Shown here: positions 47,185-56,016 of the stretch, one piece after another
Position numbering within the stretch: the stretch's first letter is position 1
Layout: every line of letters starts with the position of its first letter
Source: Rhodoferax sp. BLA1
GTDB lineage: Bacteria; Pseudomonadota; Gammaproteobacteria; Burkholderiales; Burkholderiaceae_C
Reading direction: 5' to 3'
Assembly (NCBI RefSeq): GCF_013416775.1
Contig: NZ_SZVI01000013.1
Span: 992,001-1,056,000, forward strand
Length of the DNA: 64,000 nucleotides
Position numbers and translations under genes: made by a program
Notes under the pieces: generated by a model
What the model was told of the DNA's origin: nothing
The model's input: the letters and a program-made list of their open reading frames with translations, nothing else
The model's database searches: none

Positions 47185-48995
47185 CACGCATCCACCTTCA
47201 AAATGGCCAGGAATGCCTCTTGGGGCACCTCGACCGAGCCAATTTGCTTCATGCGTTTTTTGCCTTCTTTTTGTTTCTCAAGCAGCTTGCGTTTGCGCGA
47301 AATATCTCCGCCATAACACTTGGCGATCACGTTCTTGCGCAGCGCTTTGATTGTCTCACGGGCAATCACGTTGGCCCCGATGGCGGCCTGGATCGCCACG
47401 TCGTACATCTGGCGCGAGATCACCTCACGCATCTTGCCCACCACCGCACGGCCCCGGTAGACCGACTGTGAACGGTGCACGATGATCGACAGTGCATCGA
47501 CCTTTTCACCGTTGAGCAAGATATCAACCTTGACCACGTCGGCAGTGCGGTACTCCTTGAACTCATAGTCCATCGACGCGTAACCGCGCGAGACACTCTT
47601 GAGCTTGTCAAAGAAGTCCATCACGATCTCACCGAGCGGCATTTCGTAAGTCAAGACCACCTGGCGGCCTTTGTAGGCCATGTTCATCTGCACACCACGC
47701 TTCTGGTTGGCCAGGGTCATGACCGGGCCCACGTACTCCTGCGGCATGTACAGGTGCACGGTGACGATGGGTTCGCGGATTTCCTCCAGGCGGCCCTGAT
47801 CGGGCATCTTGGACGGGTTCTCCACCATCTTGACGGTGCCATCGGCCTGCACCACCTGGTAGACCACGCTGGGCGCGGTGGTGATCAGGTCCTGGTCAAA
47901 CTCACGCTCCAGGCGCTCTTGCACAATTTCCATGTGCAACAGACCCAAAAAGCCGCAGCGGAAGCCAAAACCGAGTGCTTGTGACACCTCGGGTTCGTAA
48001 TGCAGTGACGCGTCGTTGAGTTTGAGTTTCTCCAGGCTATCGCGCAGGCCTTCGTACTGGTTCGCTTCGGTCGGGTACAGACCAGCAAACACCTGGGGCT
48101 GGATTTCCTTGAAACCGGGCAAAGGCTCGGCAGCAGTCGCCGCCGCACCACCGGTACCAGGGCGGATCAGGGTGATGGTGTCACCCACCTTAGCCGCTTG
48201 CAACTCGCGAATACCAGCAATGATGTAACCCACCTCACCGGCTTCGAGCGCCTCACGGGGCTGGTTGGCTGGGGTGAACACACCCAGGCTATCGGCGTTG
48301 TAGGTGGTGCCGGTGGCCATCATCTTGATGCGCTCGCCCTTGGCCAGACGGCCATCAACCACTCGCACCAGCATCACCACACCGACATAACTGTCAAACC
48401 AGCTGTCGATGATCATGGCACGCAAAGCGGCGTCAGGATTACCTTTGGGTGCGGGCACACGCGCCACCACCGCCTCCAGGATGTCGTCGATGCCCAGACC
48501 GGTTTTGGCCGAGCAGACGATTGCATCTGCAGCGTCAATGCCAATCACATCTTCAATTTCCGAGCGGGCGTTGTCCGGATCGGCATTGGGTAAGTCGATC
48601 TTGTTGAGCACCGGCACCACTTCCACACCGAGGTCGAGCGCGGTGTAGCAGTTGGCCACGGTTTGCGCCTCCACCCCCTGGCTGGCATCGACCACCAGCA
48701 GGGCGCCTTCACAGGCCGACAGCGAACGGCTCACCTCGTAGGAAAAGTCCACGTGGCCGGGGGTGTCGATCAGGTTCAGGTTGTAGGTCTTGCCGTCTTT
48801 GGCCTTGTACTGCAGGGCAGCGGTCTGCGCCTTGATGGTGATGCCGCGCTCTTTCTCGATGTCCATCGAGTCCAGCACCTGGGCTTCCATCTCGCGCTCC
48901 TGCAGGCCACCGCAGCGCTGGATCAGGCGATCAGCCAGCGTTGACTTGCCGTGGTCAATATGGGCAATGATCGAAAAGTTTCTGATGTGATTCAT
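47184..48995 (-). CDS. lepA: Elongation factor 4 (LepA)
   Basis: LepA is a ribosome-associated GTPase that affects translation under stress and 30S assembly. The 603-residue protein has G1 AHIDHGKSTL (residues 10-19), G3 DTPGH, G4 NKID, the EF-G-like domains and the LepA-specific C-terminus with KMREVISRQMYDVAIQAA (in part). It begins a new unit after the degQ terminator and is coupled to lepB. Confidence 0.97.
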   Translation of the reverse strand: MNHIRNFSIIAHIDHGKSTLADRLIQRCGGLQEREMEAQVLDSMDIEKERGITIKAQTAALQYKAKDGKTYNLNLIDTPGHVDFSYEVSRSLSACEGALLVVDASQGVEAQTVANCYTALDLGVEVVPVLNKIDLPNADPDNARSEIEDVIGIDAADAIVCSAKTGLGIDDILEAVVARVPAPKGNPDAALRAMIIDSWFDSYVGVVMLVRVVDGRLAKGERIKMMATGTTYNADSLGVFTPANQPREALEAGEVGYIIAGIRELQAAKVGDTITLIRPGTGGAAATAAEPLPGFKEIQPQVFAGLYPTEANQYEGLRDSLEKLKLNDASLHYEPEVSQALGFGFRCGFLGLLHMEIVQERLEREFDQDLITTAPSVVYQVVQADGTVKMVENPSKMPDQGRLEEIREPIVTVHLYMPQEYVGPVMTLANQKRGVQMNMAYKGRQVVLTYEMPLGEIVMDFFDKLKSVSRGYASMDYEFKEYRTADVVKVDILLNGEKVDALSIIVHRSQSVYRGRAVVGKMREVISRQMYDVAIQAAIGANVIARETIKALRKNVIAKCYGGDISRKRKLLEKQKEGKKRMKQIGSVEVPQEAFLAILKVDA

Positions 48996-49035
48996 TCGGG
49001 CAAACCGACAAAGTGTGTGAAAACCGTGGGAACAG

Positions 49036-49067
49036 AAAAAAGGGCGCGGTCATAAACGACGCGCCCT
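49036..49067 (-). terminator. Rho-independent terminator between degQ and lepA
   Basis: AGGGCGCG (49041-49048) pairs with CGCGCCCT (49060-49067). Read on the minus strand, the stem is followed by TTTTTT (49041-49036). It ends the rpoE-rseAB-degQ operon. The rest of the 225-base gap has no other visible feature. Confidence 0.85.
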
Positions 49068-49220
49068 GGTCCAAGCTTCTGACGGCCTCAAAGAGAGCCG
49101 GGGCTGTATTGTAAGGAAAAAGCGCGTCACCACCCGCAAGTGGCCTGGCGGCGCCAGATGCGCGACCGGTGCCAGGGCTTGGTCACAGCTTATCCCAAGC
49201 TTGTGCACCGGCTGTGCACA

Positions 49221-50690
49221 TCATTTCTGTGGCCGGATCACGGTGTACTGCGACCATTCACCACGGCGGAACAACACACTGAGCGGCTTGGTTTTGTCGA
49301 GCTTAGCCAACACCGACTCAAACTCCTGCATGTTGCTCACCGTCACATTGGCCAGCGCCACAATGATGTCGCCCTCACGCAAACCGGCACGTGCCGCAGC
49401 GTCGGTGGCACTTTCAACACGCACCCCCCCTTTGCCACCGAGCTCCTTGCGGGCTGCGTCGCTCAGATCGGACACCACCAGCCCCAAGCTTTGTGCCGCA
49501 GAGGTTTTGGGCGGCTTGGCCGATTTGGAAGAGGCCTTGACAGCGGGTTTGTCCGCCTCGATCTCGGCAATCGTCACCGCAATGTCCTTGGTGGCACCCC
49601 GGCGGAACACCGTGAGTGTGCTTTTGGTGCCCGGCTTGGTGTTGCCCACCATGCGTGGCAAGTCGGAGGACTTCTCGACCGCTTTGCCATCAAACTTGAT
49701 GATGATGTCACCGGCCTCGATACCCGCCTTGTCCGCTGGCGCACCGGCTTCCACCGCACGCACCAGGGCGCCCTGGGGTTTGCCCAGACCAATCGATTCG
49801 GCCACCTCTTTGGACACCTGGTCAATCTGCACCCCAATGCGGCCCCGTGTCACCTTGCCGGTGGCGCGCAACTGTTCACTGACACGCACCGCCTCGTCGA
49901 TCGGGATCGAGAACGAGATGCCCATCGAGCCACCCGAGCGCGAATAAATCTGGCTGTTGATGCCCACCACCTCGCCCCGCATGTTGATCAGTGGCCCGCC
50001 TGAGTTGCCCGGGTTGATGGCCACATCGGTCTGGATGAAGGGCAGGTAGTCACCGGTATCGCGCTGCTTGGCACTCACAATGCCCGCGGTCACGGTGTTT
50101 TCCAGACCAAAGGGGGAGCCAATCGCCACCACCCATTCCCCCACGCGCAAGCGCCCCACGTCACCGACCTTGACGGCCGGCAGACCGGTGGCTTCGATCT
50201 TGACCACCGCCACATCGCTGCGTTTGTCGGAACCAATGATCTTGGCCTTGAACTCACGCTTGTCGGTCAGGGTCACGACCACCTCGTCGGCGCCTTCGAC
50301 CACATGGGCGTTGGTCATGATCATGCCGTCGGCAGTCAGGATAAAGCCCGAACCCACACCACGCGGCTGCTCTTCGTCACGCGGTTGCTGCTGCTGGTTG
50401 CGCGGGGGCGCCTGGCGCGGCATGTTGGGAATCGGGATGCCAAAACGACGGAAAAACTCAAGCATGTCTTCGTCCATCTGCGGCGCCTGGTCTGTGGCGG
50501 CGCTGACTTTCTCCAGCGTGCGGATGTTCACCACCGAGGGACTGGTGCGCTCCACCAGATCGGCAAAATCCGGCAGGCTGGCGGCCTGCGCCCAGGCTGA
50601 CGTGGTTGGCACCAGGGCGGTGAGGGCCGTGGCCATCAACGCGCCGCTGAGGACACAGGCATACAAGCGTTTCCAATTCAAGTGCATCAT
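49221..50690 (-). CDS. degQ: DegP/MucD-type periplasmic serine protease
   Basis: The protease degrades misfolded envelope proteins and is normally under sigma-E control. The 489-residue protein has a signal peptide (cleavage after SAWAQA, about residue 35), the catalytic triad His in TNAHVVEG, Asp in RSDVAVVKIE and Ser in NPGNSGGPLI, and two PDZ domains (about 270-360 and 395-485). A Gln/Pro-rich loop lies before the protease domain. It is the last gene of the rpoE operon, as MucD is in Pseudomonas. The start is ATG 50690; the ATG at 50687 is equally possible. Confidence 0.93.
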   Translation of the reverse strand: MMHLNWKRLYACVLSGALMATALTALVPTTSAWAQAASLPDFADLVERTSPSVVNIRTLEKVSAATDQAPQMDEDMLEFFRRFGIPIPNMPRQAPPRNQQQQPRDEEQPRGVGSGFILTADGMIMTNAHVVEGADEVVVTLTDKREFKAKIIGSDKRSDVAVVKIEATGLPAVKVGDVGRLRVGEWVVAIGSPFGLENTVTAGIVSAKQRDTGDYLPFIQTDVAINPGNSGGPLINMRGEVVGINSQIYSRSGGSMGISFSIPIDEAVRVSEQLRATGKVTRGRIGVQIDQVSKEVAESIGLGKPQGALVRAVEAGAPADKAGIEAGDIIIKFDGKAVEKSSDLPRMVGNTKPGTKSTLTVFRRGATKDIAVTIAEIEADKPAVKASSKSAKPPKTSAAQSLGLVVSDLSDAARKELGGKGGVRVESATDAAARAGLREGDIIVALANVTVSNMQEFESVLAKLDKTKPLSVLFRRGEWSQYTVIRPQK

Positions 50691-50730
50691 GTCTGACCTT
50701 TTCTGAGAACAAAACAACATATCTGGGGGT

Positions 50731-51744
50731 TCAGCGTTTTTTTTCAAAGGCTTGCATCAAGAGGTCCAAGGTCTGCGTCGGCACCTCGCCCACCGCCGTC
50801 ATACACCACGGCCCGACCTGGCGCACACGCAGGCTGGTGGCCCCCAGCGACAGCGGATGGGCCAACAACATGCGCGCATGGCGGTTGGACTCAAACGGCT
50901 CCACAAACAGGGACACCGAGGCCAGACCGTCGGAATAAACACATTGCAAGGCACTGCGCCCAGGCGCAGCAGCCCCCTCACCACGCCGGTAACAACGCAT
51001 CGGCGCAAAACCGGGAACGGCAGAGCCAAGCTCCCAGCCCTCCTCTTGCGCCGTGGTTTTGCGCAGATGCGGGCTGACCACCTGGTAACCCTGGGTGTTG
51101 TCCATCAAGGCCTTGAGCTTGGCCATGCTGACCGGCGCCTCGAGCTGCAGCTCTGAAAAAGCCGCCTGTTCCAGCACCTTGCCACTGGGGTCCAGGGTTT
51201 GCAACTTGAGCATCAGGCCAGTTTTTTGCTCGGTCCAGATCTGGTAACCAAAACGCAGCACATCCACCGGCAGCAGCTGCACAATGTCCGCCTCCAGTCC
51301 GGCCACCCGGCCCTGGCCGACGCTGCGCAGCCGGTAATAACGGGACACCGAGGCATCGGCTTTTTTCAGCAGGTTGGGAAACAGGCCCAACGCCTCGCGC
51401 GTTTCATGCACCACGGTGCGGTTTGCGGGCAAAAAGGTGACTACCTCATCGTTGCGCCGAAAGGTGGTGCGCGCGGTGCCGGTGAGCGACTCCACACGCT
51501 CCATCTGGCGCCCACCCTCCCCAACGTGCCAGATGCGTGCGCTCGACATGTCGCTGCCAGCGGTGACCACAAAGGTGCCGACATAGGTGCGGTTGCGCGG
51601 CGCCTCATGCAGGCGTACCAGCCAGCGCTCGATGTCCGCGCCAGGGGCCTCGGCCGGTGGTGCAGGCGTTGCGGGTTGTGCGGCCAGCCCGAACTGGGTC
51701 AGCGCCACCAGCAAGCCAACAGCAGCCTCGCGCCAAGGTCTCAA
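50731..51744 (-). CDS. rseB: Sigma-E regulatory protein RseB/MucB
   Basis: RseB binds the periplasmic part of RseA and protects it from cleavage until envelope stress. The 337-residue protein starts at a TTG that overlaps the rseA TGA (TTGA), giving a proper signal peptide (AAVGLLVALTQFGLAAQ). The two-domain MucB/RseB fold is suggested by RTYVGTFVVTAGSDMSSARI and the C-terminal SDGLASVSLFVEPF segment. An ATG-led start is not available. Confidence 0.88.
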   Translation of the reverse strand: MRPWREAAVGLLVALTQFGLAAQPATPAPPAEAPGADIERWLVRLHEAPRNRTYVGTFVVTAGSDMSSARIWHVGEGGRQMERVESLTGTARTTFRRNDEVVTFLPANRTVVHETREALGLFPNLLKKADASVSRYYRLRSVGQGRVAGLEADIVQLLPVDVLRFGYQIWTEQKTGLMLKLQTLDPSGKVLEQAAFSELQLEAPVSMAKLKALMDNTQGYQVVSPHLRKTTAQEEGWELGSAVPGFAPMRCYRRGEGAAAPGRSALQCVYSDGLASVSLFVEPFESNRHARMLLAHPLSLGATSLRVRQVGPWCMTAVGEVPTQTLDLLMQAFEKKR

Positions 51745-52355
51745 CGTTTGTCCTCGCTGAAGGTGGCATTGCGCAGAAAACCAGCAGGCATCTGCAAGGC
51801 GGTGGCACCGCCGACCTGGCGATGTGCAGCCAACAAGGCGTCGAGCTGCGGATCGCGGATCATGAGCGGCGAGCCACCATCGGCACTGACCAGCGCCTGC
51901 GGTATACCCCGGGTCGCTGGTGCAGCAGATTGCTGCGCCAGCGTCGCCTCGGTTGGTTGACCCGGCCCCATCCAAACCAGTCCCTGCCAGGCCAGCAGCC
52001 CCACGACGGCCACTGATGCCAAACCGGCAACACGCCGCCACCAGGGATCGTTGGCCGCTTCTTTAAAGACTTTTTGGCCTTCAGCCCTTATGGGTAAAGG
52101 GCTGACAGCTACTGATTCAGGAGTTTCTTCGACCAGCCGCGAGCGCAAGCGCGCCAGAAAAGCCGGGTCGTGCGCTTGCAAAGGCTCGCCAGAGGCGCGC
52201 ATCGCCTGACCCACGAGATGGTAGGTATCCCAGGTGTCATCCACCGAGACATCGTTGGCGAATGCATCCAGCGCGCGCGCCACATCTTCACCCTCCAGCG
52301 CCCCATCCATCAGGGCGGACAGCCTTTCGCTGTTGTGTTGCGTGTGATCAGACAT
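51741..52355 (-). CDS. rseA: Anti-sigma-E factor RseA/MucA
   Basis: RseA holds sigma-E inactive at the membrane. The 204-residue protein has the N-terminal sigma-binding domain (NSERLSALMDGALEGEDVARAL), one membrane helix (about 108-126) and a periplasmic C-terminus. Between the cytoplasmic domain and the helix, about residues 76-95 are encoded by a copy of the dispersed palindromic repeat. It lies 57 bases after rpoE and overlaps rseB. Confidence 0.9.
   Translation of the reverse strand: MSDHTQHNSERLSALMDGALEGEDVARALDAFANDVSVDDTWDTYHLVGQAMRASGEPLQAHDPAFLARLRSRLVEETPESVAVSPLPIRAEGQKVFKEAANDPWWRRVAGLASVAVVGLLAWQGLVWMGPGQPTEATLAQQSAAPATRGIPQALVSADGGSPLMIRDPQLDALLAAHRQVGGATALQMPAGFLRNATFSEDKR
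52073..52126 (+). repeat. Dispersed palindromic repeat, copy G, inside rseA
   Basis: The plus strand reads TTGGCCTTC, AGCCCTTAT, GGGT, AAAGGGCT, GAC, AGCTAC, TGATTCAGGAGTTTC. The final 13 bases match copy B in trpB. It is translated on the opposite strand as about 18 residues of RseA (roughly ESVAVSPLPIRAEGQK) without breaking the frame. Confidence 0.87.
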
Positions 52356-52412
52356 GAGGTACCTCGCCCCTGTTTTGTTCAAACCGTTCCAACTGCTTCA
52401 TGTTCACACCCC

Positions 52413-53057
52413 TTACCAACGTTTACCGGTCTGCCGCTCAAGCAGCGGACGCACCTTGGCAGAAATGGCCTCACGCGCCCGGAAAATCCGCGAACGCACG
52501 GTGCCAATCGGACACGCCATCAGTTGGGCAATGTCTTCGTAAGTCAAACCATCCATCTCTCGCAAACTGATGGCCTGACGCAAATCGTCCGGCAACTCGG
52601 CCAGCGCCTGGCTCACCGCCTGGCCAATTTCCTTGGCCGCCAACACCGACTCCGGTGTCTCGTCTGTGCTTGGTTCGTTTTTGGGCCGGAAAGTTTCATC
52701 CTCATCGTCTTTGGGCGCCAGCGCGCTGTCCGAGACGGTGGGGTCCCGCTTCAATTCGAGCAGAAATTTCTTGGCCGTGTTGACCGCAATGCGATAGAGC
52801 CAGGTGTAGAACTGGGCGTCACCACGAAACTGGTGCAAGGCCCGGTAAGCACGGATGAAGGTTTCCTGGGCAATGTCTTCGACCAGGTCCACATCACGCA
52901 CCATGCGGCCAATCAGCCGCTCCACTCGGCGTTGGTATTTGATGACCAGCAACTCAAACGCCCGCTGGTCACCAGCCTGCGCGCGCTCAACCAGCACCGC
53001 ATCGCTGTCGGGCTCGCGTGGCATGGCAGTGTCTGGCGTCGGTGTGTTGACGGTCAT
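52413..53057 (-). CDS. rpoE: RNA polymerase sigma-E factor
   Basis: RpoE (AlgU) directs envelope-stress transcription. The 214-residue ECF sigma factor has region 2 (FELLVIKYQRRVERLIGRMV and DIAQETFIRAYRALHQF) and region 4 (LREMDGLTYEDIAQLMACPIGTVRSRIFRARE, in part). It heads rpoE-rseA-rseB-degQ, and its start overlaps the stop of the upstream small membrane gene by ATGA. Confidence 0.95.
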   Translation of the reverse strand: MTVNTPTPDTAMPREPDSDAVLVERAQAGDQRAFELLVIKYQRRVERLIGRMVRDVDLVEDIAQETFIRAYRALHQFRGDAQFYTWLYRIAVNTAKKFLLELKRDPTVSDSALAPKDDEDETFRPKNEPSTDETPESVLAAKEIGQAVSQALAELPDDLRQAISLREMDGLTYEDIAQLMACPIGTVRSRIFRAREAISAKVRPLLERQTGKRW

Positions 53058-53509
53058 GGTGCCACCCAGTCGGCATCAGCAGTCGGCTGTGCTGGCTGGC
53101 GCGCAAACACGGCACGCCGACAGGCTCGCCAGCGCGCAGGTGCGGCCGAGCGCGCCAGACAGACCCACTGCGTGGGCGCGTCCTGGGCGCGCAATTGCAT
53201 CAGCATCAGATGCTGCAGGTCCAGTGTCACCCGCAGGGTCACGGGGCGCGACAGATCCCCAAGCGCCCAGATCCAGTGCTGGCCGTCCCAGGTGAGTGTG
53301 CCGTTTGGCGTGTGCCGCCAGGACCACAGGGCCAGCACCGCGCTGATCAACCAGAGCAAGCCGCCCAGCAGATGCCCCAGCCTGGGTGTGTCGGTATTCA
53401 CCGCCCAGGCCAGCAGCACGCAGGCACCCAAGCCATAAAGCCCAGCCAGCACAGCGCCGTAGAAAGACGAACGCCCCACCGGGTAGCTGACCGCTGGGGC
53501 GCTGTGCAT
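53054..53509 (-). CDS. YgfX-like small membrane protein
   Basis: The 151-residue protein has two adjacent hydrophobic helices (about 17-36 and 46-63), then a soluble domain starting WSWRHTPNGTLTWDGQHW. That layout, with a later VTLDLQHLMLMQLR strand pattern, resembles YgfX (CptA) family proteins, but similarity is only general. It is coupled to rpoE by ATGA and follows fabF by 43 bases. I start at ATG 53509. Confidence 0.6.
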   Translation of the reverse strand: MHSAPAVSYPVGRSSFYGAVLAGLYGLGACVLLAWAVNTDTPRLGHLLGGLLWLISAVLALWSWRHTPNGTLTWDGQHWIWALGDLSRPVTLRVTLDLQHLMLMQLRAQDAPTQWVCLARSAAPARWRACRRAVFARQPAQPTADADWVAP

Positions 53510-53552
53510 CAGAAAAAATGGCTGAAAGAGGCGAATCCCGCAGTCAGTGGGA

Positions 53553-54800
53553 TCAAGCAGAGCGCTTGAACACCAACGAGCCGTTGGTGCCACCAAAACC
53601 AAAATTGTTCTTGATGGCCACGTCGATCTTCATGTCACGCGCCGTGTTGGCGCAGTAGTCCAGGTCGCAGTCTGGGTCCTGGTTGAAGATGTTCATGGTC
53701 GGCGGGCTCTTCTGGTGGTGCAGCGCCAGCACGGTCACCACCGACTCCAGACCACCCGCGCCTCCCAACAAATGGCCAGTCATCGACTTGGTGGAATTGA
53801 CCACCACCTTCTTGGCGTGATCACCCAGGGCGGCCTTGATGGCGTTGGACTCGTTGGTGTCACCCAGCGGGGTCGAGGTGCCGTGAGCATTGACGTAATT
53901 CACCTGGTCGGCGTTGACACCGGCATTCTGCATGGCCATCAGCATGGCGCGACGTGGGCCGTCCATGTTGGGCGCGGTCATGTGACCGGCATCCCCACTC
54001 ATACCAAAACCGGCGAGTTCGGCGTAAATCTTGGCGCCACGGGCCTTGGCGTGTTCGTACTCTTCGAGCACCATCACACCGGCACCCTCGCCCAGCACAA
54101 AACCGTCACGGTCACGATCCCAGGGGCGCGAGGCGGTGGCCGGGTCATCGTTGCGGGTGCTCAGGGCACGCATCGCGGCAAAACCACCCACACCCAACGG
54201 GGAAATGGTGGCCTCAGCACCACCGGCGACCACCACATCGGCGTCACCGTATTCGATCATGCGCCCGGCCTGACCAATGCAGTGCAAACCGGTGGTGCAA
54301 GCTGTCACGATGGCCAGATTCGGGCCTTTGAAGCCGCAGCGGATCGACACATGACCGGCGATCATGTTGACGATGGTGGAAGGCACAAAAAACGGCGAGA
54401 TACGACGCGCACCGCGCTGCATGTACTCGGCGTGCATGCTCTCGATCATCGGCAGACCACCAATGCCCGAACCAATGACGCAGCCAATGCGCGTGGCGAG
54501 TTCTTCACTCAAGGCATCACCCCGGGGCAGGCCCGCGTCAGCGACGGCTTGCTCGGCGGCGGCAATACCAAAGTGGATGAAGGTGTCCATGGTGCGCGCT
54601 TCCTTGGCGCTCATGTAGGCTTCAATGTCAAACCCTTTGACTTCGGCTGCGATCTTGCAGCTGAAAGTGGAAGCGTCAAACTTGGTGATCAGGCCCACGC
54701 CCGATTGACCAGCCAGCAGATTCGCCCAAGTGGTGTCGACCGTGTTTCCAACGGGACTGACACAACCGAGACCGGTGACAACTACGCGACGACGGGACAT
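53553..54800 (-). CDS. fabF: 3-oxoacyl-[ACP] synthase II
   Basis: FabF elongates fatty acyl chains by condensing malonyl-ACP with acyl-ACP. The 415-residue thiolase-fold protein has the nucleophile Cys in IVTACTTGLHCIG (about residue 166), the two active His in NAHGTSTPLGD and SMTGHLLGGAGG, and an NNFGFGGTNGSL C-terminus. It is separated from acpP by a terminator, which may lower its expression. Confidence 0.97.
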   Translation of the reverse strand: MSRRRVVVTGLGCVSPVGNTVDTTWANLLAGQSGVGLITKFDASTFSCKIAAEVKGFDIEAYMSAKEARTMDTFIHFGIAAAEQAVADAGLPRGDALSEELATRIGCVIGSGIGGLPMIESMHAEYMQRGARRISPFFVPSTIVNMIAGHVSIRCGFKGPNLAIVTACTTGLHCIGQAGRMIEYGDADVVVAGGAEATISPLGVGGFAAMRALSTRNDDPATASRPWDRDRDGFVLGEGAGVMVLEEYEHAKARGAKIYAELAGFGMSGDAGHMTAPNMDGPRRAMLMAMQNAGVNADQVNYVNAHGTSTPLGDTNESNAIKAALGDHAKKVVVNSTKSMTGHLLGGAGGLESVVTVLALHHQKSPPTMNIFNQDPDCDLDYCANTARDMKIDVAIKNNFGFGGTNGSLVFKRSA

Positions 54801-54828
54801 AAGAATAAGCAGTCAGTGGTTCGTCTGT

Positions 54829-54861
54829 AAAAAGCCTGATGCCTTGCGCAGGCATCAGGCT
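54829..54861 (-). terminator. Terminator between acpP and fabF
   Basis: AGCCTGATGCC (54833-54843) pairs perfectly with GGCATCAGGCT (54851-54861). On the minus strand the stem is followed by TTTTT. It lies between acpP and fabF and probably allows partial read-through, giving more acpP than fabF mRNA. Confidence 0.87.
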
Positions 54862-54939
54862 GTGAAATGGTGACGCTGCCCGGTGGTGTCAAACACCCCT
54901 GCAGCGAAGCGGCACCCTTGGGCGCCGCGCTTGGATTCA

Positions 54940-55179
54940 TTACGCTTTTTTGTGCGTTGTGGCGTAATCCACAGCGTTTTGCACCGTGGTGATCTTTTCA
55001 GCATCTTCGTCAGGGATTTCAATGCCGAACTCGTCTTCGAGCGCCATCACCAACTCCACGGTGTCGAGCGAGTCGGCACCCAGATCAGCCACAAAGGCTT
55101 TTTCATTGGTCACTTGTGACTCTTCCACACCGAGTTGTTCGGCAATGATTTTTTTAACGCGTGCTTCAATATCGCTCAT
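54940..55179 (-). CDS. acpP: Acyl carrier protein
   Basis: The 79-residue acidic protein carries growing acyl chains. The phosphopantetheine Ser is in LGADSLDTVELVMALE (about residue 37). The start ATG 55179 gives MSDIEARVKKIIAEQLG, the normal N-terminus. The 83-base gap to fabG contains no obvious feature. AcpS, which activates it, lies 13 kb away in the same block. Confidence 0.97.
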   Translation of the reverse strand: MSDIEARVKKIIAEQLGVEESQVTNEKAFVADLGADSLDTVELVMALEDEFGIEIPDEDAEKITTVQNAVDYATTHKKA

Positions 55180-55262
55180 GAGTTCCCTCAAAGGGTTGTA
55201 AAAAGATCCGTCATTTTAACCGGACGGATATGTCGGCTGGATGGCTTCTGTTTATACACCGA

Positions 55263-56012
55263 TCACGCCATGAACATGCCACCATTGACATGCAATTCCT
55301 GGCCGGTGACATACGCTGCCTGGGGAGACGCCAGATAAGCCACCGCATGGGCGATGTCGGCTGGTTTGCCCAGGTGGCCCAAGGGGATCTGGCCCATCAA
55401 GGCTTTGTGCTGCTCCTCGGGCAGACCGGCGGTCATGTCGGTTTCAATGAACCCCGGGGCAATGCAGTTGACGGTGATGTTGCGCGAACCCAACTCACGC
55501 GCCAGTGCACGCGTCATGCCCGCCACACCCGCCTTGGCAGCCGCGTAATTGGCCTGACCCGGGTTGCCGGACGCCCCCACCACCGAGGTGATGCTGATGA
55601 TGCGGCCATAACGCTGCTTCATCATGGTGCGCATGACAGCACGGCTCATCCTGAACACCGCTTTGAGATTGGTGTCCAGCACCGCATCCCATTCCTCGTC
55701 TTTCATGCGCATGGTCAGGTTGTCGCGGGTGATGCCGGCGTTGTTGACCAGAATCTGCAGGCCGCCGTGGGTCTTGACGATTTCGTCAATCAGGGCGTCG
55801 ACACCAGCCGCATCATTGACATTGAGGGTTTTGCCGCTACAGCCGTCAAACGCAGCCAGGGCCTGGCTGATTTTGGCGGCGCCGTCGTCGGTGGTGGCGG
55901 TGCCAATCACCTTGAGGCCTTGGTGTGCCAGTTGCAACGCAATCGCCGCGCCAATGCCGCGCGAAGCGCCGGTGACCAGGGCCACCTGGCCTTGAAATGT
56001 GGGTTCACTCAT
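55263..56012 (-). CDS. fabG: 3-oxoacyl-[ACP] reductase
   Basis: FabG reduces 3-oxoacyl-ACP with NADPH. The 249-residue short-chain dehydrogenase has TGASRGIGAAIA (cofactor loop), NNAGITRDNL, the catalytic Ser in SVVG and YAAAKAG (Tyr, Lys). I start at ATG 56012, four bases after the fabD stop; the longer open frame upstream is fabD sequence in another frame. Confidence 0.97.
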   Translation of the reverse strand: MSEPTFQGQVALVTGASRGIGAAIALQLAHQGLKVIGTATTDDGAAKISQALAAFDGCSGKTLNVNDAAGVDALIDEIVKTHGGLQILVNNAGITRDNLTMRMKDEEWDAVLDTNLKAVFRMSRAVMRTMMKQRYGRIISITSVVGASGNPGQANYAAAKAGVAGMTRALARELGSRNITVNCIAPGFIETDMTAGLPEEQHKALMGQIPLGHLGKPADIAHAVAYLASPQAAYVTGQELHVNGGMFMA

Positions 56013-56016
56013 GAAT

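Noticed and set aside
53547..54830. 427-codon open frame opposite to fabF
   Set aside because: It is a His/Gly-rich antisense frame; fabF has all active-site residues on the minus strand.
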